Below are positions 6,765 through 13,712 of a stretch of DNA of 16,408 nt, one piece after another. Position numbers and translations under genes: made by a program. The notes under the pieces were generated by a model. The model did no database searches and was not told the origin of the DNA. It saw only the letters and a program-made list of their open reading frames with translations. The DNA comes from JAENVU01 sp964544295 (GTDB lineage Bacteria > Actinomycetota > Acidimicrobiia > IMCC26256 > JAENVU01), in contig CAZJBJ010000084.1 in NCBI GenBank assembly GCA_964544295.1, positions 1-16,408 of the forward strand, written 5' to 3'. Numbering within the stretch: the stretch's first letter is position 1; each line of letters begins with the position of its first letter.

Positions 6765-7043
6765 TCAATGGTAGCCGTCATTTCGTGGAAACCGGTCGAG
6801 CCACTCCCCGAATGCCTCCTCCATACCTTGCGCGACTGGATTGCCGTTTGCTGCAAGCGGTCGGAGCGCTCGATGCAGGACTTCAACAGTTGCCCTGTCC
6901 ATGAAAATGTGCATCGCAAGGTCTGAAGGCGTTGCCCACGCCTCGTTATCCAATTCCTCGCGAACGAAACGAACGACACGGTCGGCGTCGGCTTCGGTGA
7001 GCTCACCAACGGTGACAGACCATGGCACCATCTCATCCGACAT
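6765..7043 (-). CDS. Small hypothetical protein (92 aa)
   Basis: The protein starts MSDEMVPWSVTVGELTEADADRVVRF in part and is acidic and mostly helical. It contains LHRALRPLAANGNPVAQGME and ends in FPRNDGYH. ATG 7043 is chosen because GAGGGG stands about 10 nt upstream; an earlier in-frame ATG at 7061 has less support. There is no signal peptide, membrane helix or cysteine motif. I do not recognise the family. It has the same direction as the Ubl operon but is separated from it by 493 bp, so it is probably a separate unit of the island. Confidence 0.6.
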   Translation of the reverse strand: MSDEMVPWSVTVGELTEADADRVVRFVREELDNEAWATPSDLAMHIFMDRATVEVLHRALRPLAANGNPVAQGMEEAFGEWLDRFPRNDGYH

Positions 7044-7183
7044 TCTCAATACCCCTCTCATTTTCCGATCGGTGTCAGAAAGGCATCCGTCGTTGCGGTA
7101 CGCCGATTCTTAGTCAAATCCTTCGCCGTTTTCGCCATCTTCCACACGGCTCCCGGAAGGTGTCCATCTGTGTCAGGCGAAAT

Positions 7184-7219
7184 CACGTTCTTCCCATTCG
7201 TAAAAATGGGAAGAACGTG
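7184..7219. repeat. Perfect 15-bp inverted repeat with 6-nt spacer
   Basis: CACGTTCTTCCCATT at 7184-7198 is the exact reverse complement of AATGGGAAGAACGTG at 7205-7219, with CGTAAA between them. No T-run follows on either strand, so it is not a standard intrinsic terminator. It lies between the 92-aa gene and the integrase. It could be a regulator or recombinase binding site, or the scar of an inserted element. Confidence 0.8.
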
Positions 7220-7253
7220 GGCGAAGCCTTGAGTTTGCCGGTCGTACCCCAGA

Positions 7254-8306
7254 TAGCGAGCTAGATCCCGAGCCTGGCTGGAAGTTAGTCTGCCCAGCCT
7301 GTCGCTCCTGCCGTTCCACGCCTGGGCAGATCAATGGCTTCGCACGACGACCCACCTGAAGCCGTCGACGCGAGCCGGATATGAGTCGATGCTCCGGGCC
7401 CGACTACTTCCCGAACTCGGACGTGCTCCGATCGGCGAGATCCGCCCGGGTGATGTCCGCGAGCTTCTCGCACGGATGCAGGAGCGCGGGCTCAGCGCGT
7501 CAAGCTGCCGACAGGCGTATCACCTTCTCACGGCCATCATGCGAACCGCCGTCGAGGACGGACGGATCCCTGCGTCCCCGTGCCGGGGCATCAAGCTCCC
7601 GCGCCTTCCCCAGGTCGAGATGGCGTTCCTCAGCCCATCGCAGCTCCGCGAACTGCTCGACATCATCGACCCGCGCTACCGGCTGTTCATCGAAGTCCTC
7701 GCCATCGCAGGACTCCGCTACGGCGAGGCCACCGCGCTGCGAGGTGACCGCTGCGACCTGACGCGTTCGCGCCTCATGATCGCAGAGAGCCTCACGAACG
7801 TCTCGGGCACCTTCCACTTCGGCCCACCCAAGACACATCAGCGCCGAGCCGTGACCGTGCCCCATTTCCTGCGCGACCGGCTGGCCGAGCACTTGTCCAG
7901 CATTGACGACGTCCACACGCTCGCCTTCCAGGCGCCGCAGGGCGGACCGATCCGCTACACCAGCTTCACGCGAAGGGTCTGGCAACCTGCACTCGCACAA
8001 GCAGGGTTGCCACACATGGGACTCCACGCCCTCCGTCACACCTGCGCTGCGCTCCTCATCTCCCAAGGAGCTCACCCGAAAGCCATCCAGAGCCATCTCG
8101 GCCATAGCTCGATCACGACCACGCTCGACCGCTACGGCCACCTGTTCGAGGATGAGCACGAAAAGCTAGCCGGCCGACTCGACGCCGCCTACGCCGAACT
8201 CGTGCACACCAAAAGCTCGCTCAGTTCTCCCGCGGCCCAACCGCGGCCCAAACGCCGCCTACGATCGACCACGGGCAGCCGCCCGCACCGGTGGCAGGCA
8301 TGCTGA
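7254..8306 (+). pseudogene. Tyrosine recombinase (phage/ICE-type integrase), N-terminally truncated
   Basis: The first ATG in this frame, at 7389, gives a 305-aa protein that begins in the middle of the core-binding domain. The same frame is open back to a TAG near 7251 and still encodes integrase-like residues before that ATG (AWADQWLRTTTHLKPSTRAGYES), with no ATG, GTG or TTG in between. The N-terminal arm-binding domain is missing. From the ATG, the catalytic residues are complete: R110 (AGLRYGE), K148, H213-x-x-R216 (HALRH), H239 (LGHSS) and nucleophile Y249 (DRYGH). The gene stops 20 bp before tRNA-Arg, a usual target region for such enzymes. Losing the arm-binding domain probably impairs directional recombination, so the island may be fixed in place. 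A functional short protein from 7389 cannot be excluded. Confidence 0.75.
7389..8306 (+). CDS. Integrase catalytic portion, translatable part (305 aa)
   Basis: This is the longest ATG-initiated product of the truncated integrase. It keeps most of the SAM-like core-binding domain (about residues 1-70) and the whole catalytic domain (about 78-262), and ends with a basic tail (PRPKRRLRS). No clear ribosome site precedes ATG 7389, which argues that this codon was an internal methionine in the ancestral gene. Confidence 0.7.
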   Translation: MLRARLLPELGRAPIGEIRPGDVRELLARMQERGLSASSCRQAYHLLTAIMRTAVEDGRIPASPCRGIKLPRLPQVEMAFLSPSQLRELLDIIDPRYRLFIEVLAIAGLRYGEATALRGDRCDLTRSRLMIAESLTNVSGTFHFGPPKTHQRRAVTVPHFLRDRLAEHLSSIDDVHTLAFQAPQGGPIRYTSFTRRVWQPALAQAGLPHMGLHALRHTCAALLISQGAHPKAIQSHLGHSSITTTLDRYGHLFEDEHEKLAGRLDAAYAELVHTKSSLSSPAAQPRPKRRLRSTTGSRPHRWQAC

Positions 8307-8326
8307 CCTGCACAAACACCATCCCC

Positions 8327-8399
8327 GCCCTCGTAGCTCAGGGGATAGAGCAATGGTTTCCTAAACCATGTGCCGCAGGTTCGAATCCTGCCGAGGGCA
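8327..8399 (+). tRNA. tRNA-Arg (anticodon CCT)
   Basis: The 73-nt gene folds as a standard cloverleaf. The acceptor stem is GCCCTCG with CGAGGGC, the D stem is GCTC with GAGC, and the anticodon stem is ATGGT with ACCAT around the loop TTCCTAA, giving anticodon CCT. The T stem is GCAGG with CCTGC around TTCGAAT, and the discriminator is A. A 3' CCA is only partly encoded (ACC then G). It starts 20 bp after the integrase stop and marks the visible boundary between the accessory region and the metabolic genes. Confidence 0.95.
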
Positions 8400-8445
8400 C
8401 CGAGCCGCACCAGCGGCGAGTCGAGCGAGGATCGGACGAACGCGC

Positions 8446-8895
8446 ATGACCATCTTCAGCCACGTCGGCCAGTGCGTCCGGGACCTCGACCGGGCCTGCC
8501 GGTTCTACGTCGAGGTGTTCGGCTTCGCGGAGGTGCTCGACCTCGACGTCAGCGGGCCGCAGTCGGCCACGCTGCTCCGCCTCCCCGAGCCGCTCACCCT
8601 GAAGGCGGTCTACCTCCGGCGTGACGGACTCGTGCTCGAACTCCTCGCGTTCACCGAACCCGTCCCTCACGAACCGACCGAGCGATCGTTGCTCGAACCC
8701 GGGCTGACCCACCTGTCGATCGGGGTCGACGACCTGGACTCGGCGTGCGCCGACGTGGTCGCGCACGGCGGCGAAGTCCTCACCGACTCGCGCCTGCCGA
8801 GCGCGGTGTTCGTGCGCGACTGCGAGGGCCAGCTCGTCGAGCTCCTCGCCGGTGACGCGTTCGCCCGTCGCCTCCACGGCGACCCGTCAGCCTGA
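8446..8895 (+). CDS. VOC (glyoxalase/bleomycin-resistance/dioxygenase) family protein
   Basis: The 149-aa protein has two beta-alpha-beta-beta-beta modules. FSHVGQCVRDLDRACRFYVEVFGF is the typical opening in part, with H6 as likely metal ligand, followed by E65 (LVLELLAF), H89 (LTHLSIGV) and E132 (GQLVELLAG). It is a single-domain soluble metalloenzyme that could act as a lyase, isomerase or dioxygenase, and the substrate cannot be read from the sequence. ATG 8446 is chosen over the longer frame because that frame runs back into the tRNA. It heads a same-strand series with SDR, methyltransferase and P450 genes. Confidence 0.85.
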   Translation: MTIFSHVGQCVRDLDRACRFYVEVFGFAEVLDLDVSGPQSATLLRLPEPLTLKAVYLRRDGLVLELLAFTEPVPHEPTERSLLEPGLTHLSIGVDDLDSACADVVAHGGEVLTDSRLPSAVFVRDCEGQLVELLAGDAFARRLHGDPSA

Positions 8896-8941
8896 TCCGA
8901 ACGTCGGTACCGCCGGCGCCTCACCCGGGAAGCGAGTAGCC

Positions 8942-9754
8942 ATGGACCTCGGAATCAACGGTGCGGTCGCGGTGGTGAGCGGCGGTTCGAAGGGCATGGG
9001 GCGGGCCGCGGCGCGGTGCCTCGCGGCGGAGGGTGCGCGGGTCGCCGTCATCGCCCGGGGCCGCGCCGAACTCGACGCGACCATCGCCGAACTCCTCGCC
9101 GCGGGAGCACCCGACGCGGTGGGCATCTCTACCGACCTCACCGTCCGCACCGATGTCGACGATGCGTTCAACGAGGTGGGCGAACGGTGGGGCGAGTGCA
9201 ACATGCTCGTGAACGCGGCGGGACCCGTCGACGTCGGGATCCGCGACTTCGAGGATCTCGACGACGCCGAATGGCACGCCACGTTCGACATCGGCACGCT
9301 GAGCGCGGCGCGGTGCGTGAGAGCAGCACTCCCCCTGCTCCGGGCTGCGGAATGGGCGCGCATCGTCAACGTGTCGGCCCACTCGACCAAACGTCAGACT
9401 CCGGAACTCGTCGCGTACACGGCCGCGAAGGCCGCGCTGACGAGCCTGTCGAAGAACCTGTCGGCCTCGCTCGCCCCCGAGGGCATCCTGGTCAACACCG
9501 TCTCGCCCGGATCGTTCCTCTCCGCGGGCATGCAGGGGTACCTCCGCTCGCTCCCACCCGAGCGCAACGTCGACCCGGAGAGTCTCGAAGACGCGATGCG
9601 GGTCATCAGCGAGGACTTCGGCCACCCGGCCCACCTCCCGCGCGCGGGAGATCCGTCCGAGATCGGACCGGTGATCGCGTTCCTCGTCTCGCGGGTGAAC
9701 AGCTACATGACCGGCGCCAACGTCAACGTCGACGGCGGCTCCGACTTCACCTGA
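8942..9754 (+). CDS. SDR family NAD(P)-dependent oxidoreductase
   Basis: The 270-aa protein is a classical short-chain dehydrogenase with GGSKGMG (14-20) for dinucleotide binding, NAAG (91-94), S145 in VNVSAHS, and the Y159-x-x-x-K163 catalytic pair. The C-terminus has the usual NVDGGSDFT ending. It would oxidise or reduce an alcohol or ketone. R39 after the second strand (VIARGR) may favour NADP, which is weak evidence. ATG 8942 has GGAAG about 10 nt upstream, and the gene starts 46 bp after the VOC gene. Similar proteins are often annotated 3-oxoacyl-ACP reductase-like, but the acidic insert near 190-235 suggests another substrate. Confidence 0.92.
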   Translation: MDLGINGAVAVVSGGSKGMGRAAARCLAAEGARVAVIARGRAELDATIAELLAAGAPDAVGISTDLTVRTDVDDAFNEVGERWGECNMLVNAAGPVDVGIRDFEDLDDAEWHATFDIGTLSAARCVRAALPLLRAAEWARIVNVSAHSTKRQTPELVAYTAAKAALTSLSKNLSASLAPEGILVNTVSPGSFLSAGMQGYLRSLPPERNVDPESLEDAMRVISEDFGHPAHLPRAGDPSEIGPVIAFLVSRVNSYMTGANVNVDGGSDFT

Positions 9755-9768
9755 GTACGGTCTCCGCC

Positions 9769-10593
9769 ATGCCCGACGACGACACGCCCCCCACGCTCAC
9801 CGACGCCGAGAAGGCGGCCCGGTCCTCCAGCTTCGGCGGCATCGCCGACCTCTACGAGCGGTACCGCCCCGGCCCGCCGGCTGCGGTCGTGGACTGGTTC
9901 CTCCCCGAGCCGGTCGACTGCGTGGTCGACCTCGGCGCCGGTACCGGGGCACTGACCCGCCATCTCACCGGCCGGGCGCAGACCGTGATCGCGGTGGAAC
10001 CCGACGACCGGATGCGGGCCGTCCTCGAAACCCGAGTCCCCGGGGCGGACGCCCGCGCCGGGCGAGGCGAGGCGATCCCGCTGCCGGATGCATCCGCCCA
10101 GGGGGTGTTCGCGTCGTCGTCGTGGCACTGGATGGACCCGGTGCCCACCCTCACCGAGATCCATCGCGTCCTGAACCCCGGGGGCGTGTTCGGCGCGGTG
10201 TGGACGGGGCCCGATCCCGACGGCGCGTTCATGCAGCAGGCGCGCTTCCTGCTCGCGCAACAGCGGGGTCAGGATGAGGACGGCGGAACGCTCGCCACCT
10301 CGCTGACCGCAGGCGGATCCGGCCCCGGCACGAGCGACGTCTTCGAACTCCCCGACGGCGTGCCGTTCACGCCGGTCGAGTCCGAGGCGATCACCTGGGA
10401 CATCGCGCTGAACGCCGACGAACTCATCGGGCTGCTCGGCACGTTGAGTTGGATCATCCTCATGCCGGACGACCAACGCGAGCGGGTGTTCACGACCGCG
10501 CGTCGCCTGCTCGCGGAGATGTTGGGTGTCGAGGGAGACGTGACCGTCGACGTCGCCTACCGGGCGGCCATGTTCCGCACGCGACCGATCTGA
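9769..10593 (+). CDS. Class I SAM-dependent methyltransferase (Methyltransf_11 type)
   Basis: The 274-aa protein has motif I VVDLGAGTG at 52-60, the acidic end of strand 2 in VIAVEPDDRM, and EAIPLPDASAQGVFASSSWH plus HRVLNPGGVFGAVW as motifs II-III. The N-terminal FGGIADLYERYRPGPP is typical of small-molecule methyltransferases of the UbiE/Methyltransf_11 group. It begins 14 bp after the SDR gene and ends 11 bp before the P450 gene, which supports co-transcription. ATG 9769 lacks a strong ribosome site, so coupling to the SDR gene is likely. The substrate is unknown. Confidence 0.88.
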   Translation: MPDDDTPPTLTDAEKAARSSSFGGIADLYERYRPGPPAAVVDWFLPEPVDCVVDLGAGTGALTRHLTGRAQTVIAVEPDDRMRAVLETRVPGADARAGRGEAIPLPDASAQGVFASSSWHWMDPVPTLTEIHRVLNPGGVFGAVWTGPDPDGAFMQQARFLLAQQRGQDEDGGTLATSLTAGGSGPGTSDVFELPDGVPFTPVESEAITWDIALNADELIGLLGTLSWIILMPDDQRERVFTTARRLLAEMLGVEGDVTVDVAYRAAMFRTRPI

Positions 10594-10604
10594 GGAGGAC
10601 CGGG

Positions 10605-11789
10605 GTGACAGCGCGAGACATCGATCTGCTCGACGGCGACTTCTACGTGAACGACCCGTACCCGACCTACGCGTGGATGCGCGAACACGCACCCGTGTAC
10701 TGGGACGCGACGAACGAGCTGTGGGGCATCTCGCGCTACGACGACATCGTCGAGATCGAGAAGCACAAGGAACGGTTCATCAACTCCGATCAGGCCAAGG
10801 GCGGCTACCGCCCGAACATCCCGGCCGACGGTGCCATCATCGGGCTCGACGACCCGCTCCACCAACGCCGGCGTGGGCTCGTCGCCCGGCGCTTCACCCC
10901 GAAGGCGGTTGCGGTGTGGACCGACGCCATCCGCGCCAAGGTGAACGAGTTGCTCGACGGCGTGGAGGCCGCCGGTGGCCACGCCGAGATCATCGGCGAC
11001 CTGGCGGCGCCACTGCCCGCGATGATGATCGGCAAGCTGCTCGGCTTCGCCGACGACGCGTGGCCCGAGCTGCAGTCGTGGTCCGAGCGCACGATCGCGC
11101 TCGGCGGTGGCCCGCGGTACATGAACGACGACGGCATCGTGGCGGCGATGGAGTTCGCGCAGGCCGCGTCGGAGCTCTACGACACGAAGTCGGCGTGCCC
11201 GATGGACGACGTGATGAGCGTGTGGACGACCGCCCGCATCGGCGACGAGCCCGTGAGTCGCGACGACGTCATCGCCGACAGTCTCCTGCTGCTCGACGGT
11301 GGGGCCGAGACCACCCGCACCGTCATCGCCCGCACCCTGCTCGCGCTCGTCGCCAACCCCGGCGAGTGGGAGAAGTTACGGGCAGGGGCGGACCTCACCG
11401 TGGCGGTCGAGGAGTTCATCCGCTACGTCACCCCGATCCACAACATGTGCCGGGTCGCGGTCGCCGACTCGGAGATCGCCGGCACCGTCGTGCCCGCCGG
11501 CCACCAGGTCGTCCTCCTGTACGGCTCCGCCAACCGGGACGAACGCCACTTCACCGACCCCGAGCGCTTCGACGTGGCCCGCTGGCCGAACCAACACCTG
11601 GCGTTCGGCTTCGGCACCCACTTCTGTCTGGGGACCTCACTCGCCCGGCTCGAGATCACGACGTTCTTCGAAGAGCTCCTCCGTCGCGTGGCGAGCCTGC
11701 GAATCACACCCGGCACGACGCCGGAGGAGATGCCGAACGCGTTCGTGTACGGACTCGCCGCCGCGCACATGGATCTCGAGTTCGCGTAG
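10605..11789 (+). CDS. Cytochrome P450, CYP142/CYP125-like
   Basis: The 394-aa soluble bacterial P450 shows the I-helix GGAETT (232-237), ExxR as E270-F-I-R273, and the haem loop FGFGTHFCLG with C341 as haem ligand. The overall sequence, including DPLHQRRRGLVARRFTPK near 83-100 and YGSANRDERHF near 306-316, resembles actinobacterial CYP142 and CYP125-type enzymes that hydroxylate sterol side chains. That substrate is an inference from resemblance. GTG 10605 is chosen because GGAGGA lies about 6 nt upstream. It would need ferredoxin and reductase from elsewhere, since none is encoded here. Confidence 0.92.
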   Translation: MTARDIDLLDGDFYVNDPYPTYAWMREHAPVYWDATNELWGISRYDDIVEIEKHKERFINSDQAKGGYRPNIPADGAIIGLDDPLHQRRRGLVARRFTPKAVAVWTDAIRAKVNELLDGVEAAGGHAEIIGDLAAPLPAMMIGKLLGFADDAWPELQSWSERTIALGGGPRYMNDDGIVAAMEFAQAASELYDTKSACPMDDVMSVWTTARIGDEPVSRDDVIADSLLLLDGGAETTRTVIARTLLALVANPGEWEKLRAGADLTVAVEEFIRYVTPIHNMCRVAVADSEIAGTVVPAGHQVVLLYGSANRDERHFTDPERFDVARWPNQHLAFGFGTHFCLGTSLARLEITTFFEELLRRVASLRITPGTTPEEMPNAFVYGLAAAHMDLEFA

Positions 11790-11790
11790 C

Positions 11791-11813
11791 CGCTCCGCCG
11801 CAGATGCGGAGTG
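11791..11813. terminator. Hairpin between convergent P450 and amidohydrolase genes
   Basis: CGCTCCGC (11791-11798) pairs with GCGGAGTG (11806-11813), including one G-T pair, around a 7-nt loop. It fills the 30-bp gap between two convergent stop codons. No T-run follows, so it is a candidate shared terminator only. Confidence 0.45.
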
Positions 11814-11819
11814 ACCGGC

Positions 11820-13043
11820 TCACATGTCGGAGTCGGTCGCGGCCTTCAGCAGCGCGGCGTTGGGGTGCTCGGGAAGTTCGGTGAGCGGCGACGCGATCTC
11901 CTCGACCGTCGGCCCGTACTGCTCGGCGAGCGGCGCGAGGGCATCCAGGTCGAAGTCGTAGAGCTTCGCCGCGTTGCCGCCGAGCACGTCACGCAACTCG
12001 TCCTCGCCGACGGCGTGGAACACCGCCCGTAGGCTCTCGCGGCTGTAGGGCGGCGTGCCCTCGTCGTGGGGATAGTCGCTGCCCCACATGAACCGGCCCG
12101 GCGCCATGACCTCCCGGGCCGCCCAGTCCTTCGGACCGGGAAAGCTCGCCCCGACCCAGCAGTTCTGCTGGAAGTACTCGGTCGCCGAGCGAGGCAACGC
12201 GTTCTCCGGCGTGTACTTCAGCTCGCCGATGGCCCCCTTGCTCACGTTGGCGATGACCTGATCCATGTGGGCGAGCATCGGCGGGAGTGCCGCGGCCGAA
12301 CCCTCGGTCATCACGAACTTGAGCCGCGGGAATCGCTCGAACACTCCGGAGAGCAACATGTGCACGAACGCCCGGGTGCCGTAGAAGCCGACCTCGGTGA
12401 TCATGATCATCGGCGTGGACGGGAACCGGCCGTAGTTCGGCGAGCCCGTGCCCGAGTGCAGGTTGACCGGGACGTCGAGATCCTGCAGCGCGGCCCAGAG
12501 CCGGTCGTAGTCGGGGTGGTAGAGCGGCTTCACCCAATCCACGTCCGGCGCGACCGTCGGCAGCAACACGCCGCCGCGCAACCCGTGCTCCTTGATCCAG
12601 GTGATGTCGGCGATTGCGTCGTCGATGTCGTTGAGGAAGAACTGGCCGATGCCGGCGCGCTGGGCGGGTTTCCGGGCGCAGAAGTCGACGAGCCACCGGT
12701 TGTGCGCGTGGATTCCGGCCCGGCGGTGCTCGTACTCGTCCGCCTTGGGTGGGCCGGCGAACAGCACGAACCCGGGATAGAACGGCGGCACCGTGTTGGG
12801 GAACACCACTTCGCCGACGATCCCGTCCGCGAGCTGGTCGGCGTCGCGGCGGTCGTCGTCCCAGTTCCGGATCCGCAGATCGGTGTCGCGCAGGTCCTTC
12901 CACGGGTTCTTGTACTTGCCGCGCCACGCGTCGAAGTCCTCGTGGTACTCGGACGCGAGGTACTCGCGGTAGGTCTCGTGGTTGGCACCTGCGTGGGTGT
13001 CGGCCGAGATGATCGTGTAGCGGGAGGCGGTGTCGGTAGCCAT
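11820..13043 (-). CDS. Amidohydrolase-2 family protein (ACMSD-like TIM barrel)
   Basis: The 407-aa protein shows the metal-site marks of the family: ISADTHAG (D15, H17) at the start, LHSGTG (H196) in the middle and WGSDYPHDEG (D323) near the end. Members are metal-dependent hydrolases or decarboxylases, and in actinobacteria many copies sit in catabolic clusters. ATG 13043 has no ribosome site and the promoter must lie within the 45 bp before it, so the mRNA may be leaderless or nearly so. It is divergent from the TetR gene, which is therefore its likely regulator, and convergent with the P450 gene. Confidence 0.9.
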   Translation of the reverse strand: MATDTASRYTIISADTHAGANHETYREYLASEYHEDFDAWRGKYKNPWKDLRDTDLRIRNWDDDRRDADQLADGIVGEVVFPNTVPPFYPGFVLFAGPPKADEYEHRRAGIHAHNRWLVDFCARKPAQRAGIGQFFLNDIDDAIADITWIKEHGLRGGVLLPTVAPDVDWVKPLYHPDYDRLWAALQDLDVPVNLHSGTGSPNYGRFPSTPMIMITEVGFYGTRAFVHMLLSGVFERFPRLKFVMTEGSAAALPPMLAHMDQVIANVSKGAIGELKYTPENALPRSATEYFQQNCWVGASFPGPKDWAAREVMAPGRFMWGSDYPHDEGTPPYSRESLRAVFHAVGEDELRDVLGGNAAKLYDFDLDALAPLAEQYGPTVEEIASPLTELPEHPNAALLKAATDSDM

Positions 13044-13048
13044 AACCC

Positions 13049-13060
13049 GATACTAGTATC
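13049..13060. promoter_or_regulatory. Palindromic candidate operator between amidohydrolase and TetR genes
   Basis: GATACTAGTATC is a perfect 12-bp palindrome in the 45-bp gap between two divergent starts, 5 bp from the amidohydrolase ATG and 28 bp from the TetR ATG. Position and symmetry fit a TetR-family operator covering both promoters. It does not match the published KstR operator pattern as I know it. Confidence 0.5.
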
Positions 13061-13088
13061 AGATTCTGGTTCTGGCCAGCGGACTACC

Positions 13089-13712
13089 ATGACGGCTGTG
13101 CCGACCGACCTGGCCGCTGCGGCGGCACCGCCCGATCCCGCAGCGCTCCCCCGCGCCCAGCAGGAACGTCGGCGCCGGATCGTCGAGGCCGCGATCTCCC
13201 TCATCGGGCGAAGCGAGTACGACGCGATCCAGATGCGCGACGTCGCCACCGAAGCCGGAGTGGCCCTCGCGACGATCTACCGCTACTTCACCTCGAAGGA
13301 ACACCTCTACGCCGCCGCGCTGGTCGAATGGGCCGCCGACTTCCCCTTGACCCGTCGCACTCCCCCGGCGACCGCGACGACCGATCCCGAGCGCATCCGG
13401 GCGCTGATGCGACGGGCCGTCCGAGCCTTCGAACGGCACCCGCAGATGATGCGGGCGGTCATCGTGCTGGAAGCCTCCAACGACCCGAACGCCCGCGCCT
13501 GCTTCGAGGAGTTCGCGGCACACAACACCGCCACGCTCACCGATGCACTCGGCACCCTCGACCCCGACACTGCCGCCGCGGTCGTCGAGACCGCCAACAG
13601 TGTGATGGTCACGCGGCTGCGATCGTGGGCGCTCGGCCGCTGCTCGATCCGGGACGTGGACCGGTCCGTGCAGCGGTCCCTGGACCTGATCTTCACCGCC
13701 CCGCCGGTGTGA
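13089..13712 (+). CDS. TetR family transcriptional regulator, KstR-like
   Basis: The 207-aa protein has an N-terminal TetR helix-turn-helix with RRRRIVEAAISLIG at 27-40 and the recognition part DVATEAGVALATIYRYFTSK at 51-70. This closely resembles the DNA-binding domain of KstR, the regulator of cholesterol catabolism in mycobacteria. The C-terminal ligand domain is about residues 80-207. ATG 13089 is preceded by no clear ribosome site. The long open frame upstream of it is antisense to the amidohydrolase gene and is not used. It probably represses itself and the divergent amidohydrolase, perhaps also the P450 operon. The ligand is unknown. Confidence 0.9.
   Translation: MTAVPTDLAAAAAPPDPAALPRAQQERRRRIVEAAISLIGRSEYDAIQMRDVATEAGVALATIYRYFTSKEHLYAAALVEWAADFPLTRRTPPATATTDPERIRALMRRAVRAFERHPQMMRAVIVLEASNDPNARACFEEFAAHNTATLTDALGTLDPDTAAAVVETANSVMVTRLRSWALGRCSIRDVDRSVQRSLDLIFTAPPV

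Noticed and set aside
6614..7036. 140-codon minus-strand frame overlapping the 92-aa gene
   Set aside because: It is in another frame of the same strand, with less protein-like composition and no ribosome site. The 92-aa frame is preferred.
8189..8410. Minus-strand frame across the integrase end and tRNA
   Set aside because: Part of it is the antisense reading of the tRNA-Arg gene, a common false protein.
12066..13088. Plus-strand extension of the TetR frame to a 548-aa protein
   Set aside because: The added part is antisense to the amidohydrolase gene. The TetR domain starts normally at ATG 13089.
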